Source: Panorpa germanica (Eukaryota > Arthropoda > Insecta > Mecoptera > Panorpidae). Taken from it: DNA of 64,000 nucleotides. Positions 1 to 11,723 of the stretch are shown here, piece after piece (positions within the stretch are counted from its first letter, which is position 1; each line of letters starts with the position of its first letter). Location of the stretch: NCBI GenBank assembly GCA_963678705.1, contig OY783216.1, forward strand, positions 16,322,596 to 16,386,595. The letters are read 5' to 3'. A program made the translations under genes and the position numbers. A model generated the notes under the pieces. That model saw nothing but the letters and a program-made list of their open reading frames with translations. It ran no database searches and was not told the DNA's origin.

Positions 1-42
1 AAAATAATTCGTAATTACAATTCATATTTAACTCTACAATAG
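1..42 (+). repeat. Truncated A-type repeat fragment at window edge
   Basis: These bases match the stretch just downstream of the head of the complete A units (compare about 105-130 and 1,680-1,710), so this is the cut end of another unit. It joins directly to the head of the next unit. Confidence 0.5.
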
Positions 43-833
43 TTTACCCCCGTCGCAAAGCGACGTCTTTTTGGCGTGTATCATTTGAATCCAATAAAAT
101 AATTCGTAATTAAATTTCATATTTAACTGTTCTATTTTTAAATTGAAATAATAAATAAACTCGCACATATACATTGACACATATAAATTGACTAAAAAAA
201 TATATTTTTTTTATCAAAATAAAAAATATTTTCAATTTATGCGTTATTTGACCAACTTTTTTTCAAAATTTGGAAGTTTTTTTTTCGATTCGTAAATAAG
301 TTACCAAGGTTAGCCTATATACAAAATTTCAACTTTCTAGCACAAATTTTACTCTCGGCAAATACAGCCCCCGTGCCCCCTAATAAAATTTGGAAATTTT
401 GAATTTTTTTTTATTAATAATATACTTAATTATTCTAGAATCCAGAATATAAACTTTCTCCAAAGTTCCCTACCGGGCCCCCGAATTTCTTCTACCCCCC
501 CTTTTTCAATTTTTGAATTTCTAATTTTTGAAAAATGTCAGCATTGAATACCTTAATACACATGCAAAATTTCAACTTTCTATCTTTTACGAATTAAAAG
601 TTATAGAGCAAAAAGTAAAAAATTTTTTTTTCGTTTTTCCAAAATTACGGGTTTCCAGAAAATTCAGGGAAAAATTCGGGGACGCCAAAAGTCTTAGAAT
701 TTTTTTCTCTACGAAATAGCAAATTTTTAAAAACTTCCCTGAGCCGTTTTCGAGATGCCATACAAAATTTGAACCAAACATATAAACATATAAGAAAACA
801 AATATACACCTGGGACATTATAATATACTAGCT
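43..833 (+). repeat. A-type tandem repeat unit 1
   Basis: Unit of about 791 bp. It opens with a pyrimidine-rich head and a hairpin (CGTCGC, loop AAA, GCGACG), followed by the A-type signature TTTTTGGCGTGTATC. The body is AT-rich with short C-rich blocks. It ends with a tail rich in ACATATAA and the phrase GGGACATTATAATATACTAG, which abuts the head of the next unit. I see no real coding region: the short open frames here recur in other units only because the DNA is repeated. The tail resembles those of RTE-type retroposons; that link is inference. Confidence 0.85.
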
Positions 834-1626
834 TTTACCCCCGTCGCAAGCGACGTTTGTTTTTTGTGAGTGGCTTGAATTTCAAGTCAAAATTTAATTT
901 TTAAATTGAAATAATAAATAAACTCGTCCTATATTGATTTAACATTTAATAACAATTAATTTTTCATACAAACTGACTAAGAAAATACATTTTTTATATC
1001 AAAATAAAAAATATTTTGAATTTATGCGATATTTGAACAACTTTTTTTCAAAATTTAGGATTTTTTTTTCGATTCGTAAATAAGTTGCCAAGGTTAGCCT
1101 ATATACAAAATTTCAACTTTCTAGCACAATTTTTACTCTCGGCAAATACTGCCCCTGTGCCCCCTAATAAAATTTTATAATTTTAAATTTTTTTTTTATT
1201 AATAATATACTTAATTATTCTAGAATCCAGAAAATGAATTTTCTCCAAAGTTCCTTGCCGGGCCCCCGAATTTCTTTAACCCGCCCTTTTTCAATTTTTG
1301 AATTTCTAATTTTTGAGAAATGTCAGCATTGAATACCTTAATACACATGCAAAATTTCAACTTTCTATCTTATACGAATTAAAAGTAATACAGCAAAAAA
1401 GGATCACTTTTTTTCCAGTTTTTCCAAAATTACGGGTTTCCAGGAAATTCAGGGAAAAATCCGGGGACGCCAAAAGTCTTAGAATTTTTTTCTCTACGAA
1501 ATAGGAAATTTTTAAAAACTTCCCTGGAGCCGTTTTCGAGATGCCATACAAAATTCGAACCAAACATATAAACACATAAACATATAAGAATATAATATAC
1601 ACTTGGGACATTATAATATACTTGAG
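834..1626 (+). repeat. B-type tandem repeat unit 1
   Basis: Unit of about 793 bp, homologous to unit A but with a different post-hairpin segment: GCGACGTTTGTTTTTTGTGAG and a TGAATTTCAAGTCAAAA block replace the A signature. The rest (TTAGCCTATATACAAAATTTCAAC, CCGGGCCCCCGAATTTC, AGTCTTAGAATTTTTTTCTC) runs parallel to A. It directly follows A1 in the same orientation. Confidence 0.85.
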
Positions 1627-2424
1627 TTTACCCCCGTCACAATGCGACGTCATTTTGGCGTGTATCATTTGAATCCAATAAAATAATTCGTAATTAAATT
1701 TCATATTTACCTGTTCTATTTTTAAATTGAAATAATAAATAAACTCGCGCACATATACACACATATAAATTGACTAAAAAAATATTATTTTTTTTATCAA
1801 AATAAAAAATATTTTCAATTTATGCGTTATTTGACCAACTTATTTTCAAAATTTGGGATTTTTTTTTGATTCGTAAATAAGTTACCACGGTTAGCCTATA
1901 TACAAAATTTCAACTTTCTAGCACAATTTTTACTCTCGGAAAATACTGCCCCCGTGCCCCTAAATAAAATTTTGAAATTTTGAATTTTTTTTTATTAATA
2001 ATATACTTAATTATTCTACAATACAGAATATGAACTTTCTTTAAAGTTCTCTACCGGGTCCCCGAATTTCTTCAACCCTCCCTTTTTCTATTTTTGAAAT
2101 TCTAATTTTTGAGAAATGTCAGCATTAAATAGCTTAATACACATGCAAAATTTCAACTTTCTATCTTTTACGACTTGAAAGTAATACAGCAAAAAAGGGA
2201 TCACTTTTTTTCCAGTTTTTCCAAAATTACGGGTTTCCAGGAAATTCAGGGAAAAATCCGGGGACGCCAAATGTCTTAGAATTTTTTTCTCTACGAAATA
2301 GGCAATTTTCAAAAACTTCCCTGGAGCCGTTTTCGAGATGCCATACAAAATTTGAACCAAACATATAAACATATAAGAAAATAAGAATATAAATATACAC
2401 CTGGGACATTATAATATACTAGCT
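1627..2424 (+). repeat. A-type tandem repeat unit 2
   Basis: About 798 bp. It has the A signature, but the hairpin is weakened: CGTCAC AAT GCGACG carries a mismatch. The tail again ends GGGACATTATAATATACTAG at the next head. Confidence 0.85.
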
Positions 2425-3224
2425 TTTACCCCCGTCGCAAGCGACGTTTGTTTTTTGTGAGTGGCTTGAATTTCAAGTCAAAATTTAATTACATTTTTAA
2501 ATTGAAATAATAAATAAACTCGTCCTATATTGATTTAACATTTAATAACAATTAATTTTTCATACAAACTGACTAAGAAAATACATTTTTTATATCAAAA
2601 TAAAAAATATTTTGAATTTATGCGATATTTGACCAATTTTTTTCCAAAATTTGGGACTTTTTTTTCGATTCGTAAATAAGTTGCCAAGGTTAGCCTATAT
2701 ACAAAATTTCAACTTTCTAGCACAATTTTTACTCTCGGCAAATACTGCCCCCGTGCATTCCAATAAAATTTTAAAATTTTGAATTTTTTTTTTATTAATA
2801 ATATACTTAATTATTCTAGAATCCAGAAAATGAATTTTCTCCAAAGTTCCTTGCCGGGCCCCCGAATTTCTTTAACCCCCCCCCTTTCAATTTTTGAATT
2901 TCTAGTTTTTGAGAAATGTCAGCATTGAATACCTTAATACACATGCAAAATTTCAACTTTCTATCTTATACGAATTAAAAGTAATACAGCAAAAAAGGGA
3001 TCACTTTTTTTCCAGTTTTTCCAAAATTACGGGATTCCAGGAAATTCAGGGAAAAATCCGGGGACGCCAAAAGTCTTAGAATTTTTCTCTCTACGAAATA
3101 GGAAATTTTTAAAAACTTCCCTGGAGCCGTTTTCAAGATGCCATACAAAATTCGAACCAAACATATAAAGACATAAACATATAATAATATAAATATACAG
3201 CTGGGACATTATAATAGACTTGAG
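2425..3224 (+). repeat. B-type tandem repeat unit 2
   Basis: About 800 bp. Near-copy of B1, with the same intact hairpin CGTCGC AAG GCGACG and the same B signature. It continues the alternation A-B-A-B. Confidence 0.85.
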
Positions 3225-4040
3225 TTTACCCCCGTCGGAATGCGACGTCTTTTTGGGGTGTATCATTTGAATCCAATAAAATAATTCGTAATTAAATTTC
3301 ATATTTCATTGTTCTATTTTTAAATTGAAATAATAAATAAACTCGCACAAATGCATTGACACATATAAATTGACTAAAAAATATATTTTTTTTATCAAAA
3401 TAAAAAATATTTTCAATTTATGCGTTATTTGACCAATTTTTTTTCTAAATTTGGAATTTTTTTTTTTGATTCGTAAATAAGTTACCAAGGTTAGTCTATA
3501 TACAAAATTTCAACTTTCTAGCACAATTTTTACTCTCGGCAAATTCTGCCCCCCGTGCCCCCAAACAAAATTTTGAAATTTTGAATTTTTTTTTATTAAT
3601 AATATACTTAATTATTCTAGAATCCAGAATATGAACTTTCTCAAAAGTTCCCTACCGGGCCCCCGAATTTCTTGAACCCCCCCTTTTTCAATTTTTGAAA
3701 TTTTAATTTTTGAGAAATGTCAGCATTAAATAGCTTAATACACATGCAAAATTTCAACTTTCTATCATCTACGAATTAAAAGTAATACAGCAAAAAAGGG
3801 ATCACTTTTTTTCCAGTTTTTCCAAAATTACGGGTTTCCAGAAAATTCAGGGGAAAATCCGGGGACGCCAAAAGTCTTAGAATTTTTTTCTCTACTAAAT
3901 AGGAAATTTTCAAAAACTTCCCTGGAGCCGTTTTCGAGATGCCATACAAAATTTGAACCAAACATATAAACATATAAGAATATAAGATCATAAGATCATA
4001 AGAATATAAATATACACCTGGGACATTATAATATACTAGC
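3225..4040 (+). repeat. A-type tandem repeat unit 3
   Basis: About 816 bp, with the A signature and a mutated hairpin (CGTCGG AAT GCGACG). The tail has an extra ATAAGATCATAAGATCATAAG expansion. The following head at 4,041 is a diverged variant (CTTCGGCCCGTCGCAAAGCGACG) and opens a different region. Confidence 0.8.
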
Positions 4041-5550
4041 GCTTCGGCCCGTCGCAAAGCGACGTGTATATAACATTTGTGGATAAATAAAAGTTATTTG
4101 CTAAATTGAAAATAATGCAAAATAATATTTTTAAGTAATTTTCGTTAAAATATATCCTTTTTTAAATTTGTTTCCTTATTTTGTTATAATTCTTTCATTT
4201 ACAGTAATAAAGCACTGTATTGTCCAGTCTCCAGTGCCCCCGCCCATAAGCCCCAATCATGACCTCTTGGCTCAATGCTCTCTTACGTTTCCGAACTTTT
4301 AATTTGATTCTAAACTTCTGCCATGGAGCGCCTTCTTCCTTCAGCACTCTGTATCGCTTCTTTCCTAAGCATCGTCGGTCCTTACAGTATTTTCAGAGCG
4401 CCCCCGCTTTGGCACTATAACTAAATAATCCTTCGTTTCCTCCTCTCTGTGTAAAATTATCATTTAACCTAATGAAGCACAGTATTGAACAATGTCCACT
4501 GCCCCGCCCCTAAATACCAATCATCACCTCTTGCCTCCATGCTCTGTATCGTTCTGCACTTTCAATTGTATTCCTCTGCACCTCTGCCACAATGCGCCCA
4601 CTTGCAACACCACAGCCCACCTGAGCATCATCGCTCATTACGGCACTTTCCAATCGCCCTTGTTTTACCGCAATCATTAAATTATCTTGCGCTTTCACCC
4701 TCTGCGTACTAATCTCATAACAATTAGTTTACAAAATTAATACTTTACTCTTAACCTACATACTAAATTTCATCCTTAGAAGTACATTATTTTTTAATAA
4801 TTATTCGATAAGATAAATGCTTGATAAAATTAATGGTTACTCATTACAATGTAAACCTACTAATTTCATGAATTCATTTATCTTTTAAAGAAAGCCTAGC
4901 GGTTCGCTCCTAATAATCTGATCTCTAGCCCTTATACTTCCCGTTATTGTACTTTCAATTTAATCCCCCGAACCGCCGCCCACATTTCCAGCACCAAAGC
5001 ACATATTCTACAACACGGTTACTTCCCAGAGCCATTATAATCTATCGCTACTTCTTCTAACACCACCGTTACTTGGTGTCCTGAACCCCGGCGCCACCCT
5101 CTCCTCCAATCAGGCACTACCAATTCAATATTACAGCAATTCATTTACATAATTAAAACTGCACTGTAATCTTATGTTCTAATTTTCGTATTTATATTTA
5201 CGATATAATATTATTCTGCAACACGGTTACCTCTAAGAGCCATTATTAATCTATCGCCACTACTTCTAACACCACCGTTACTTAGTACTGAACCCCAGCG
5301 CCACCCTCTCCTACAATCAAGCACTACCAATTCGATATTACAGTTATTCATTTACATAATTAAAACTGCACTGTAATCTTATGTTCTAATTTTTGTATTT
5401 ATATTTACGATATAATATTGTCCTCCCAATTAATTCCCGCTCCTGAAATAAAATTGACAAATTTTAGGCATAACAATCTATTTTGCTCATAACAATTCTC
5501 TCTACTTTTATAACCTTTATTACTACTATCTACTTTTATAAATGATCGAA
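4041..5550. repeat. Degenerate, GC-richer repeat block with internal duplications
   Basis: This stretch starts with a variant hairpin head and holds C-rich islands in an AT-rich background. Two kinds of local duplication are visible. A diverged pair lies at about 4,205-4,440 and 4,470-4,720; both contain an AGCAC-GTATTG phrase and CCCCGCCC runs. A closer pair lies at about 5,003-5,210 and 5,211-5,420. Short open frames here (for example near 4,485-4,712) overlap on both strands and look random. I see no gene. Confidence 0.55.
5003..5420 (+). repeat. Tandem pair of ~208-bp repeats
   Basis: The phrase CAACACGGTTAC starts at 5,011 and again at 5,219, an offset of 208 bp. The two copies stay alignable through CACCACCGTTACTT, GCGCCACCCTCTCCT and ATTAAAACTGCACTGTAATC to the ACGATATAATATT end. 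They differ by small indels and substitutions. Confidence 0.75.
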
Positions 5551-6876
5551 ATTTAAAATTGAGCTCTTTGGCAAAGCCTTTCCCGCCCCCACTTCCCCAA
5601 TTTCACGCCGCTACTAAGGTTAAACTTATTTTTCGCAAATATGCACATGCGTAGTTTCTATTTTTTTAATTTGATATTTGGGGCTGTTAACTATTTCCCC
5701 CCTATACCTCTCACTCCTCTTTGATTTCACAGCACAACGAACGCACCAAAAATCAATTCAATTCTACTATTGAATGTAATTTGACTATCTAACTTATAGA
5801 GAACTATTGTGCTTCTATTTAATATTCTACATGCAAAATATCATCGTTGTACCTCTATTTTGTTCTTATACTCGGTTTATCACTCCCCACTCTAGTGTTA
5901 CACTTAGGAAAAGGATTTTTTTTTTATATTTCGTTATTAATTTGTCAATCTATATCTGCATACTAAATTTTAGCTTTGTATTTATATTTTAGCATTATTA
6001 CCCCCCCACATACCTGCGCTACTGAACAAGTTTGTCAAATTTTAACACAGGGATCTATTTTATTTATATCTAAGAACATATAATCTAAACTATAGCCTTT
6101 TATTTCTATATATTTCATATTTCTGGTTTTTGGCCCACAGCGCCCGCCGCCTCTGGAAAGTTGCAGTTTTCTATAGTTTGTCTTTAATGACACTCTATAT
6201 AGAGCCCACGTTCCAAATATCAACGTTCTAGCTCTGTTGCAACATTGCCCCCAAAAAATGACACCGCTACTGAATTAATATTTTGGTAATCCAATTATTG
6301 GCAACATTCGCAATTAGTGTCTCAATACATGCCCTAAGTTTTAATACTACTTTTCAATATTTCTGGCTTTTACTAACTCAACTCCCGCCGCCACTGGAAA
6401 TTTGGGGCTCTTTATTTTTTTTCATTAATAACACTCTAGAGCGAGCCTACATATTAAATTTGAACGTCCTAACTCTATTCTAACATTGCCCCCGGAAATT
6501 CGCGCCGCTACTGAACTTAAATTTTAAATGTCCAACTATTGGCAAATGTGCACAATTATGATCTTAATACACATACCAAATTTCAGTTTCCTATCTTTTC
6601 TAGTTCGTCAGATATTTGCAAAAGTATTTTTTCAAATTTTCCAGTTTTTCCAGAATAATTTGTTCCAGGGAAATTCAGGGAAAAATTCAGGGACGTAGAA
6701 AGTCTTAGAAATTCGTCCTTTACATAATATCAAAATTTAAAAAACTTTGTAGGCGCCGTTTAGAAGATACCATACAGATTTTGTTACCGGAAATATATAT
6801 ATATATATATAAATATCTATGAGTTCTTATGAGTTTTCCATGTTAAATTGGAACATTACGAACATTATAATAGTAG
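5551..6876 (+). repeat. X-type repeat unit 1 (1.33 kb)
   Basis: It opens with TTTAAAATTGAGCTCTTTGG and ends with ATTATAATAGTAGAT, a tail like that of RTE-type retroposons, preceded by a (TA)n tract near 6,799. The phrase CGCTACTGAA recurs inside it. The last 300 bp or so are distantly homologous to the end of the A and B units (TTCAGGGAAAAATTCAGGGACG, AAGTCTTAGAA). Short open frames (5,807-5,992, 6,283-6,483) have no coding character I can defend. Confidence 0.85.
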
Positions 6877-8203
6877 ATTTAAAATTGAGCTCTTTGGCAA
6901 AGCCTTTCCCGCCCCCACTTCCCCAATTTCACGCCGATACTAAGGTTAAACTTATTTTTCGCAAATATGCACATGCGTAGTTTCTATTTTTTTAATTTGA
7001 TATTTGGGGCTGTTAACTATTTCCCCCCTATACCTCTCACTCCTCTTCGATTTCACAGCACAACGAACGCACCAAAAATCAATTCAATTCTACTATTGAA
7101 TGTAATTTGACTATCTAACTTATAGAGAACTATTGTGCTTCTATTTAATATTCTACATGCAAAATATCATCGTTGTACCTCTATTTTGTTCTTATACTCG
7201 GTTTATCACTCCCCACTCTAGTGTTACACTTAAGAAAAGGATTTTTTTTTTATATTTCGTTATTAATTTGTCAATCTATATCTGCATACTAAATTTTAGC
7301 TTTGTATTTATATTTTAGCATTATTACCCCCCCCACATACCTGCGCTACTGAACAAGTTTGTCAAATTTTAACACAGGGATCTATTTTATTTATATCTAA
7401 GAACATATAATCTAAACTATAGCCTTTTATTTCTATATATTTCATATTTCTGGTTTTTGGCCCACAGCGCCCGCCGCCTCTGGAAAGTTGCAGTTTTCTA
7501 TAGTTTGTCTTTAATGACACTCTATATAGAGCCCACGTTCCAAATATCAACGTTCTAGCTCTGTTGCAACATTGCCCTTAAAAAATGACGCCGCTACTGA
7601 ATTAATATTTTGGTAATCCAATTATTGGCAACATTCGCAATTAGTGTCTCAATACATGCCCTAAGTTTTAATACTACTTTTCAATATTTCTGGCTTTTAC
7701 TAACTCAACTCCCGCCGCCACTGGAAATTTGGGGCTCTTTATTTTTTTTCATTAATAACACTCTAGAGCGAGCCTACATATTAAATTTGAACGTCCTAAC
7801 TCTATTCTAACATTGCCCCCGGAAATTCGCGCCGCTACTGAACTTAAATTTTAAATGTCCAACTATTGGCAAATGTGCACAATTATGATCTTAATACACA
7901 TACCAAATTTCAGTTTCCTATCTTTTCTAGTTCGTCAGATATTTGCAAAAGTATTTTTTCAAATTTTCCAGTTTTTCCAGAATAATTTGTTCCAGGGAAA
8001 TTCAGGGAAAAATTCAGGGACGTAGAAAGTCTTAGAAATTCGTCCTTTACATAATATCAAAATTTAAAAAACTTTGTAGGCGCCGTTTAGAAGATACCAT
8101 ACAGATTTTGTTACCGGAAATATATATATATATATAAATATCTATGAGTTCTTATGAGTTTTCCATGTTAAATTGGAACATTACGAACATTATAATAGTA
8201 GAT
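6877..8203 (+). repeat. X-type repeat unit 2 (1.33 kb)
   Basis: Head-to-tail copy of X1, offset by 1,326-1,327 bp, with only scattered differences visible (for example ACACTTAGGAAAAGG versus ACACTTAAGAAAAGG, CCCCCAAAAAATGACA versus CCCTTAAAAAATGACG, and a slightly different C run and TA tract). It ends in ATTATAATAGTAGAT, followed by a short A/B-type tail. Confidence 0.85.
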
Positions 8204-8248
8204 AAGAACACAAATATACACCTGGGACATTATAATATAGGACTAGCT
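8204..8248 (+). repeat. Short A/B-type tail fragment
   Basis: AAGAACACAAATATACACC and GGGACATTATAATATAGG match the last bases of the A and B units, so a truncated tail sits between X2 and the next B head. Confidence 0.6.
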
Positions 8249-9389
8249 TTTACCCCCGTCGCAAGCGACGTTTGTTTTTTGTGAGTGGCTTGAATTTCAA
8301 GTCAAAATTTAATTCCATTTTTAAATTGAAATAATAAATAAACTCGTCCTATATTCATTTAACATTTAATAACAATTAATTTTTCATACAAACTGACTAA
8401 GAAAATACATTTTTTAATTCAAAATAAAACATATTTTCAAATTATGCGTTATTTGACTAACTTTTTTTCAAAATTTGGGATTTTTTTTCGATTCGTAAAC
8501 AAGTTACCAAGGTTAGCCTACATACAAAATTTCAATTTTCTAGCACAATTTTTACTCTCGGCAAATACTGCCCCCGTGCCCCCCAATAAAATTTTGAATT
8601 TTTTGTTAATTTGCGACGTTTGTTTTTTGTGAGTGGCTTCAATTTCAAGTCAAAATTTAATTCCATTTTTAAATTGAAATAATAAATAAACTCGTCCTAT
8701 ATTCATTTAACATTTAATAACAATTAATTTTTCATACAAACTGACTAAGAAAATACATTTTTTAATTCAAAATAAAACATATTTTCAAATTATGCGTTAT
8801 TTGACTAACTTTTTTTCAAAATTTGGGATTTTTTTTCGATTCGTAAACAAGTTACCAAGGTTAGCCTACATACAAAATTTCAATTTTCTAGCACAATTTT
8901 TACTCTCGGCAAATACTGCCCCCGTGCCCCCCAATAAAATTTTGAATTTATTTTTATTGATAATATACTTAATTATTCTAGAATCCAGAATATGAACTTT
9001 CTCTAAAGTTCCCTAACGGCCCCCGAATTTCTTCAACCCCCCCTTTTTCAATTTTTGAATTTCTAAATTTTGAGAAATGTCAGCATTGAATACCTTAATA
9101 CACATGCAAAATTTCAACTTTCTCTCTTTTACGAATTAAAAGTAATACAGCAAAAAAGGAATCACTTTTTTTCCAGATTTTCCAAAATTACGGGTTTCCA
9201 GGAAATTCAAGGAAAAATCCGGGGACGCCAAAAGTCTTAGAATTTTTTTCTCTACGAAATAGGAAATTTTCAAAAACATTGTTGGAGCCGCTTTCGCGCT
9301 GCCATACAAAATTCAGTACCAAACATATAAGAATATAAACATATAAGAATAGATTCAAACAGTTGGAACATTATAATATAGGACTAGCT
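8249..9389 (+). repeat. B-type unit 3 with internal duplication
   Basis: A B head (hairpin intact, B signature), but 348 bp of its first half is present twice, which lengthens the unit to about 1.14 kb. The tail reads AACATATAAGAATATAAACATATAAG, then GGAACATTATAATATAGGACTAG before the next head. Confidence 0.8.
8265..8960 (+). repeat. 348-bp direct duplication inside B-type unit 3
   Basis: GCGACGTTTGTTTTTTGTGAG begins at 8,265 and at 8,613, exactly 348 bp apart. The two copies are nearly identical (one visible change: GGCTTGAATTT versus GGCTTCAATTT). The second copy begins inside the hairpin, so it lacks the left arm. Confidence 0.85.
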
Positions 9390-10069
9390 TTTACCCCCGT
9401 CGCAAGCAACGTCTGTTTTTTGTGTGTGGCTTGAATTTCATGTCAAAATTTAATTCCATTTTTAAATTGAAATAATAAATAAACTCGTCCTATTTAATTT
9501 TACATATAATAACAATTAATTTTTCATACAAACTGACCAAGAAAATATATTTTTTATATTAAAATAAAAAATATTTTCAATTTATGCGTTATTTGACCAA
9601 CTTTTTTTCAAAATTTGGGATTTTTTTTGATTAGTAAATAAGTTACCAAGGTTAGCCTATATACAAAATTTCAACTTTCTAGCACAATTTTTACATTCGA
9701 AAAATATTGTCCCCCGTGCCCCAAATAAAATTTTGAATTTTCTATTATTGATAATATACTTAATTATTCTAGAATTTAGAATATGAACTTTCTTTGACGT
9801 TTCCTACCGGGCCCCCGAATTTCTTCAACCCACCCTTTTTTAATTTTTGAATTTCTAATTTTTGAGAAATGTCAGCATTGAATACCTTAATACACATGCA
9901 AAATATCATCTTTCTATAATTTACGAATTAAAAGTAATACAGCAAAAAAGGGCTCACTTTTTTTCCATTTTTTCCCAAATTACGGGTTTCCAGGAAATTC
10001 AGGGAAAAATCCGGGGACGCTAGAAGTCTTAGATTTTTTTCTCTTTAAAGTCTCTTTTAAAGTCTAAGG
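9390..10069 (+). repeat. B-type unit 4, 3'-truncated
   Basis: B-type head with a decayed hairpin (CGTCGC AAG CAACG). The body is normal until TTAGATTTTTTTCTC, then it breaks off into TTTAAAGTCTCTTTTAAAGTCTAAGG and the next A head. The last 150 bp or so of a normal unit is missing. Confidence 0.75.
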
Positions 10070-10887
10070 TTTACCCCCGTCGCAAAGCGATGTCTTTTTG
10101 GCGTGTATCATTTAAATCCAAAAAATAATTCGTAATTAAATTTCATATTTAACTGTTCTATTTTTAAATTGAAATAATAAATAAACTCGCGCACACACAC
10201 ATATAAATTGATTAAAAAAATATTTTTTTTTTATCAAAATAAAAAATATTTTCAATTTATGCGTTAATTGACCAACTTTTTTTTAAAATTTGGGATTTTT
10301 TTTTTCGATTCGTAAATAAGTTACCAAGGTTAGCCTATATACAAAATTTTAACTTTCTAGCACAATTTTTACTCTCGAAAAATACTGCCCCCGTGCCCCC
10401 CAATAAAATTTTGAAATTTTGAATTTTTTTTTATTATTAATATACTTAATTATTCTAGAATCCAGAATATGAACTTTCTCCAAAGTTCCCTAACGGGCCC
10501 CTAAATTTCTTTAACCCCCCCTTTTTCAATTTTTGAATTTCTAATTTTTGAGAAATGTCAGCATTGAATACCTTAATACACACACCAAATTTCAGTTTTC
10601 TATCTTTTCTAGTTCGTCAGATATTTGCAAAAGTATTTTTTCGAATTTTCCAGTTTTTCCAGAATAATTTGTTCCAGGGAAATTCAGGGAAAAATTCAGG
10701 GACGTAGAAAGTCTTAGAAATTCGTCCTTTACATAATATCAAAATTTAAAAAACTTTGTAGGCACCGTTTAGAAGATACCATACAGATTTTGTTACCGGA
10801 AATATATATATATATATATAAATATCTATGAGTTCTTATGAGTTTTCCATGTTAAATTGGAACATTACGAACATTATAATAGTAGAT
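10070..10887 (+). repeat. Chimeric unit: A-type head, X-type tail
   Basis: The first ~510 bp match A units. From about 10,580 the sequence switches to the X-type end (ACACACACCAAATTTCAG, GTTCGTCAGATATTTGCAAAAG, GTTACCGGAAATATATA) and finishes ATTATAATAGTAGAT. The switch falls in the conserved CCTTAATACACA phrase shared by both families. Confidence 0.8.
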
Positions 10888-10895
10888 GACTAGCT

Positions 10896-11723
10896 TTTAC
10901 CCCCGTCGCAAGCGACGTCTGTTTTTTGTGTGTGGCTTGAATTTCATGTCAAAATTTAATTCCATTTTTAAATTGAAATAATAAATAAACTCGTCCTATA
11001 TTAATTTTACATATAATAACAATTAATTTTTCATACAAACTGACCAAAAAAATATATTTTTTATATTAAAATAAAAAATATTTTCAATTTATGCGTTATT
11101 TGACCAACTTTTTTTCAAAATTTGGGATTTTTTTTTTCGATTCGTAAATAAGTTACCAAGGTTAGCCTATATACAAAATTTTAACTTTCTAGCACAATTT
11201 TTACTCTCGAAAAATACTGCCCCCGTGCCCCCCAATAAAATTTTAAAATTTTGAATTTCTTTTTATTATTAATATACTTAATTATTCTAAAATTCAGAAT
11301 ATGAACTTTCTCCAAAGTTCCCTAACGGGCCCCCAAATTTCTTTAACCCCCCCTTTTTCAATTTTTGAATTTCTAATTTTTGAGAAATGTCAGCATTGAA
11401 TACCTTAATACACACACCAAATTTCAATTTTCTATCTTTTCTAGTTCGTCAGATATTTGCAAAAGTATTTTTTCGAATTTTCCAGTTTTTCCAGAATAAT
11501 TTGTTCCAGGGAAATTCAGGGAAAAATTCAGGGACGTAGAAAGTCTTAGAAATTCGTTCTTTACATAATATCAAAATTTAAAAAACTTTGTAGGCGCCGT
11601 TTAGAAGATACCATACAGATTTTGTTACCGGAAATATATATATATATATATATATAAATATCTATGAGTTCTTATGAGTTTTCCATGTTAAATTGGAACA
11701 TTACGAACATTATAATAGTAGAT
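10896..11723 (+). repeat. Chimeric unit: B-type head, X-type tail
   Basis: B-type head with an intact hairpin, then the B body. It switches at the same CCTTAATACACA phrase (about 11,400-11,412) to the X-type end with its TA tract, and stops at ATTATAATAGTAGAT. This is the last unit of the array. Confidence 0.8.

Noticed and set aside
528..1504. 63-aa plus-strand frames repeated at 528-719 and 1,313-1,504
   Set aside because: They recur because the units are homologous, differ by substitutions without codon bias, and are absent or broken in other units.
5807..7810. Pairs of identical 61-66-aa frames in X1 and X2
   Set aside because: Identity comes from the tandem duplication itself; one or two of each pair overlap on opposite strands and none has protein features.
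43..11723. CRISPR-like spaced repeats
   Set aside because: Repeat units are 0.8-1.3 kb and the organism is eukaryotic; nothing has a short repeat-spacer layout.
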